The position numbers were made by a program, and so were the translations under genes. Below the pieces are notes generated by a model. That model saw nothing but the letters and a program-made list of their open reading frames with translations. It was not told the origin of the DNA and did not search any database. 51,038 nucleotides of DNA, taken from Candidatus Omnitrophota bacterium (GTDB taxonomy: Bacteria > Omnitrophota > Gorgyraeia > Duberdicusellales > 4484-171). Positions 49,486-51,038 of the stretch are shown one piece after another. The stretch's first letter is position 1. The number at the start of each line of letters is the position of its first letter. The stretch lies in contig JALOCC010000009.1 of assembly GCA_023227945.1 (NCBI GenBank), positions 1 to 51,038 on the forward strand, written 5' to 3'.

Positions 49486-49747
49486 AACCCCGTTAGAAAT
49501 AACGGAGTTTGCCTTGTTAGGAAATATTTCTAACGAGGTAAAGGCAAACCTCAACGTAAGTTGAGGCGCGCAAAGCCACGGGACCTTTTTAAAACACAGA
49601 TGAACACAGATTAGCAGACGCAGATGATCACAGAAAAATATCTGTGATAATCTGTTTCAAATCTGCGCTAATCTGCGTGTGAGCGAAGCGAACAAGGTCA
49701 GCCGGGTTACCGAAATCCAATTTGGTAATCCGGCTTTCTTTTTTTTG
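49486..49747 (+). ncRNA. GEMM-I riboswitch with palindromic insertion and terminator, upstream of curlin-like gene
   Basis: Conserved core: AAAGGCAAACC, P2 hairpin CCTCAAC-GTAA-GTTGAGG with a GNRA loop, GCGCAAAGCCACGGGACC, then GGTCAGCCGGGTTACCGAAA. P1 may form between TTTCTAAC (49527) and GTTACCGAAA. AGCCGGGTTACC (49700-49711) alternatively pairs with GGTAATCCGGCT (49724-49735), followed by a long T run: the same terminator logic as the first riboswitch. The P3 loop contains an 88-base palindromic repeat (49594-49681). Upstream, GTTTGCC (about 49508) can pair with the aptamer's GGCAAAC, a possible anti-aptamer. The ligand is c-di-GMP or cGAMP; the base before GGCAAAC differs between the two copies. 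Confidence 0.85.
49594..49681 (+). repeat. Palindromic repeat (ACACAGATG family) inside the riboswitch
   Basis: ACACAGATGAACACAGATTA and GCAGATGATCACAGA on the left pair with TCTGTGATAATCTG and GCGCTAATCTGCGTGTG on the right. It is the same family as 12571-12732. It occupies the tip of P3, where extra helix should be tolerated. Confidence 0.8.
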
Positions 49748-49748
49748 C

Positions 49749-49832
49749 AACGCGAATAGACGCAAATCGAACGCGAATATTCGCGAATAAAAAATTAGCG
49801 GTGATTAGCGTTAGATTAGCGAAATTAGCGTA
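49749..49832 (+). repeat. Palindromic repeat (AACGCGAAT family), leader copy
   Basis: AACGCGAATAGACGC and CGAACGCGAATATTCGCG are followed by TTAGCGGTGATTAGCG and AGCGAAATTAGCG. The words match the repeat before etfB (4261-4331). It lies between the riboswitch terminator and the coding start. Confidence 0.6.
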
Positions 49833-49895
49833 TTTGGGGGGAAGGGGGAAGTTTTACTTTTCTATTATTTATTTAATAAATAAATAAATAAATAA

Positions 49896-51038
49896 ATGGA
49901 CGAAAGTAGTAACCAACAATATTCGGGAATTTTTAACGAAACACAAAAAGAACGGGCAAAGCCGTTTATAAGAACGATAGCTTTGTTCCTTGTTTTTTGC
50001 ATGCTCTACCAAGATGCAATTTCCGGAGCTGGTTCTGATTACGCAAGCACTCTTAAATCCTCATATCAAAAACCAATTACGCTTCCCAAAAAGAATGTTT
50101 TACTTTCCTTGCTTTCCGGCGTAAATTCACTTGTCTTCGGCGGGAGTGCGTATGCACAAGAAAAAAAGAAAGATCCGCCGCCTAAACAGCAATCATACTC
50201 ATCTCCAAAGCCATCTCCTTCGCCCGCAACAACACAACCACAGGCCGCTAATCCGTCGGCAGCTGTTAGTGCAGGTAGTTTATTAACAAAAGCAGGCCAA
50301 GCGTTGGGCATTCAACGGGCAGAAGGGAACGTTCCTAAAGGTGCTTTGGTTAATTTTCAAATTACAAATCAAGGATGGCAAAATATATCAACAGCCACAA
50401 AGGCTTTGGGCCTCAATACCATTAGTACTTTAACGAGCGCTGTTGCGGCGACCGGTGCTGCAACTACTGTAAAATCAAATGGTAACTGGAACGTACAAAT
50501 GACTGGCGCAGGCAGTTCAATTACAGGGCTTAACCAGCAAGGTTTTGGTAACGTTGCAGGCGCTTTTTGGAATTCACATATAACAAACAGCAGCCAAACT
50601 GGCGCATTAAATGGATTATTCGCTTCCAATGGGTCTACTATCGGCGGTACACATCAATACGGCCTCGGCAACTATGCCAGAGCAGACAATTTTTCAAATA
50701 TCAATGGCTTAAAGCAATCAGGCGCATTTAATTACGCGCAAGCTTCTAATGGTTCATCTTTAACCAACGTTAGACAATACGGAGTTGGCAATTTTACAGC
50801 GGCCAATAATTTTTCTCATTATCGTAACATTAACCAATCCGGCGCCTTCAACGTAATTTCGAACAATGCTACCCGCATGAATAATATTAACCAGTACGGC
50901 CTTGGTAATAGCATCTCAGGAAATAAAGGCTCAACCTTCACTAACATCAACCAATATGGCGCCCTTAACAAAATAAACAATAACCTCTTATCCAGCTTCA
51001 ACAACATTAACCAGCGCGGCGTTGCTAACAGCATGTCA
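49896..51038 (+). CDS. Curlin-like repeat protein (candidate functional amyloid), 3' end cut by window
   Basis: Open from ATG 49896 to the window end: 381 residues and no stop. The N-terminus has two hydrophobic stretches (FIRTIALFLVFCMLYQDAIS and LLSLLSGVNSLVFGGSAYAQ), the second ending in an AYAQ signal-peptidase-like site near residue 87. A Pro/Ser linker follows. From about residue 205 come at least nine units of exactly 20 residues with core QxGxxN (NQQGFGN, SQTGALN, HQYGLGN, KQSGAFN, RQYGVGN, NQSGAFN, NQYGLGN, NQYGALN, NQRGVAN). This is the curlin (CsgA/CsgB) repeat style SxxxxxQxGxxN. Units alternate between two types, giving a 40-residue super-repeat. In-frame TAA precedes the ATG and no Shine-Dalgarno sequence is seen. 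The full length is unknown. Confidence 0.75.
   Translation, partial: MDESSNQQYSGIFNETQKERAKPFIRTIALFLVFCMLYQDAISGAGSDYASTLKSSYQKPITLPKKNVLLSLLSGVNSLVFGGSAYAQEKKKDPPPKQQSYSSPKPSPSPATTQPQAANPSAAVSAGSLLTKAGQALGIQRAEGNVPKGALVNFQITNQGWQNISTATKALGLNTISTLTSAVAATGAATTVKSNGNWNVQMTGAGSSITGLNQQGFGNVAGAFWNSHITNSSQTGALNGLFASNGSTIGGTHQYGLGNYARADNFSNINGLKQSGAFNYAQASNGSSLTNVRQYGVGNFTAANNFSHYRNINQSGAFNVISNNATRMNNINQYGLGNSISGNKGSTFTNINQYGALNKINNNLLSSFNNINQRGVANSMS

Overview
The window is about 51 kb of AT-rich bacterial chromosome (roughly 38-40% GC by eye). No rRNA, tRNA or CRISPR array was noticed. The gene mix is housekeeping genes packed on the + strand, a long Tad (Flp) pilus locus whose ATPases and secretin are fused in uncommon ways, many very small prepilin-like genes, and short palindromic repeats in most intergenic gaps. 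This suits an uncultivated PVC-group or Omnitrophota-like bacterium. That assignment is inference from gene content and style; no marker gene in the window proves it.

Layout. (1) 1-25.9 kb, core metabolism and information processing: the 3' part of purC, two MFS transporters around a ZIP metal transporter, etfB and a ferredoxin-etfA fusion, smc, a GAF-GGDEF diguanylate cyclase, queA, an EF-G-like GTPase, a YchF C-terminal-domain protein without its GTPase, purH, folC, mnmE, a GxxExxY nuclease inside a palindromic element, folE, a small secreted helical protein, an ECF sigma factor with its anti-sigma factor, and on the - strand a UvrD-type helicase and a PIN protein. (2) 26.2-34.6 kb, the Tad machine: a PpiC foldase lipoprotein, cpaB, a secretin with a TonB C-terminal domain, a CpaE-CpaF fusion, a second cpaF, and an HTH protein. 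(3) 34.9-42.3 kb: a promoter, a GEMM-I (cyclic dinucleotide) riboswitch with an overlapping terminator, then about thirteen prepilin or minor-pilin genes in tandem, TadE- and TadG-like genes and two related secreted proteins, ending at a strong hairpin terminator. (4) 42.4-45.2 kb: a PaaX/Cas2-like repressor flanked by a large palindrome with core TTGCTATAGCAA, then tadB and tadC. (5) 45.4-47.7 kb, - strand: a secreted Pro/Lys-rich protein with 43-residue tandem repeats. (6) 47.7-49.4 kb: a long non-coding stretch with a third copy of the PaaX-linked palindrome. (7) 49.4 kb to the end: a second GEMM-I riboswitch in front of an open, edge-truncated ORF made of curlin-like 20-residue repeats (QxGxxN).

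How the parts may work together (inference): the diguanylate cyclase could make cyclic-di-GMP, which through two riboswitches built the same way would license both a many-pilin Tad fibre and a curli-like amyloid or matrix protein. The PaaX-like protein would add a second DNA-level control on the same surface programme.

The other striking theme is the palindromic repeats. At least five sequence families sit between co-directional genes, often starting exactly at a stop codon. Repeat-derived sequence has also entered folC and mnmE in frame, and one repeat sits inside the loop of the second riboswitch. One family (ends TAGAAGCGG/CCGCTTCTA) has a 475-bp copy carrying a PD-(D/E)XK nuclease gene and two short copies without it, as expected for an autonomous element and its MITE-like derivatives.
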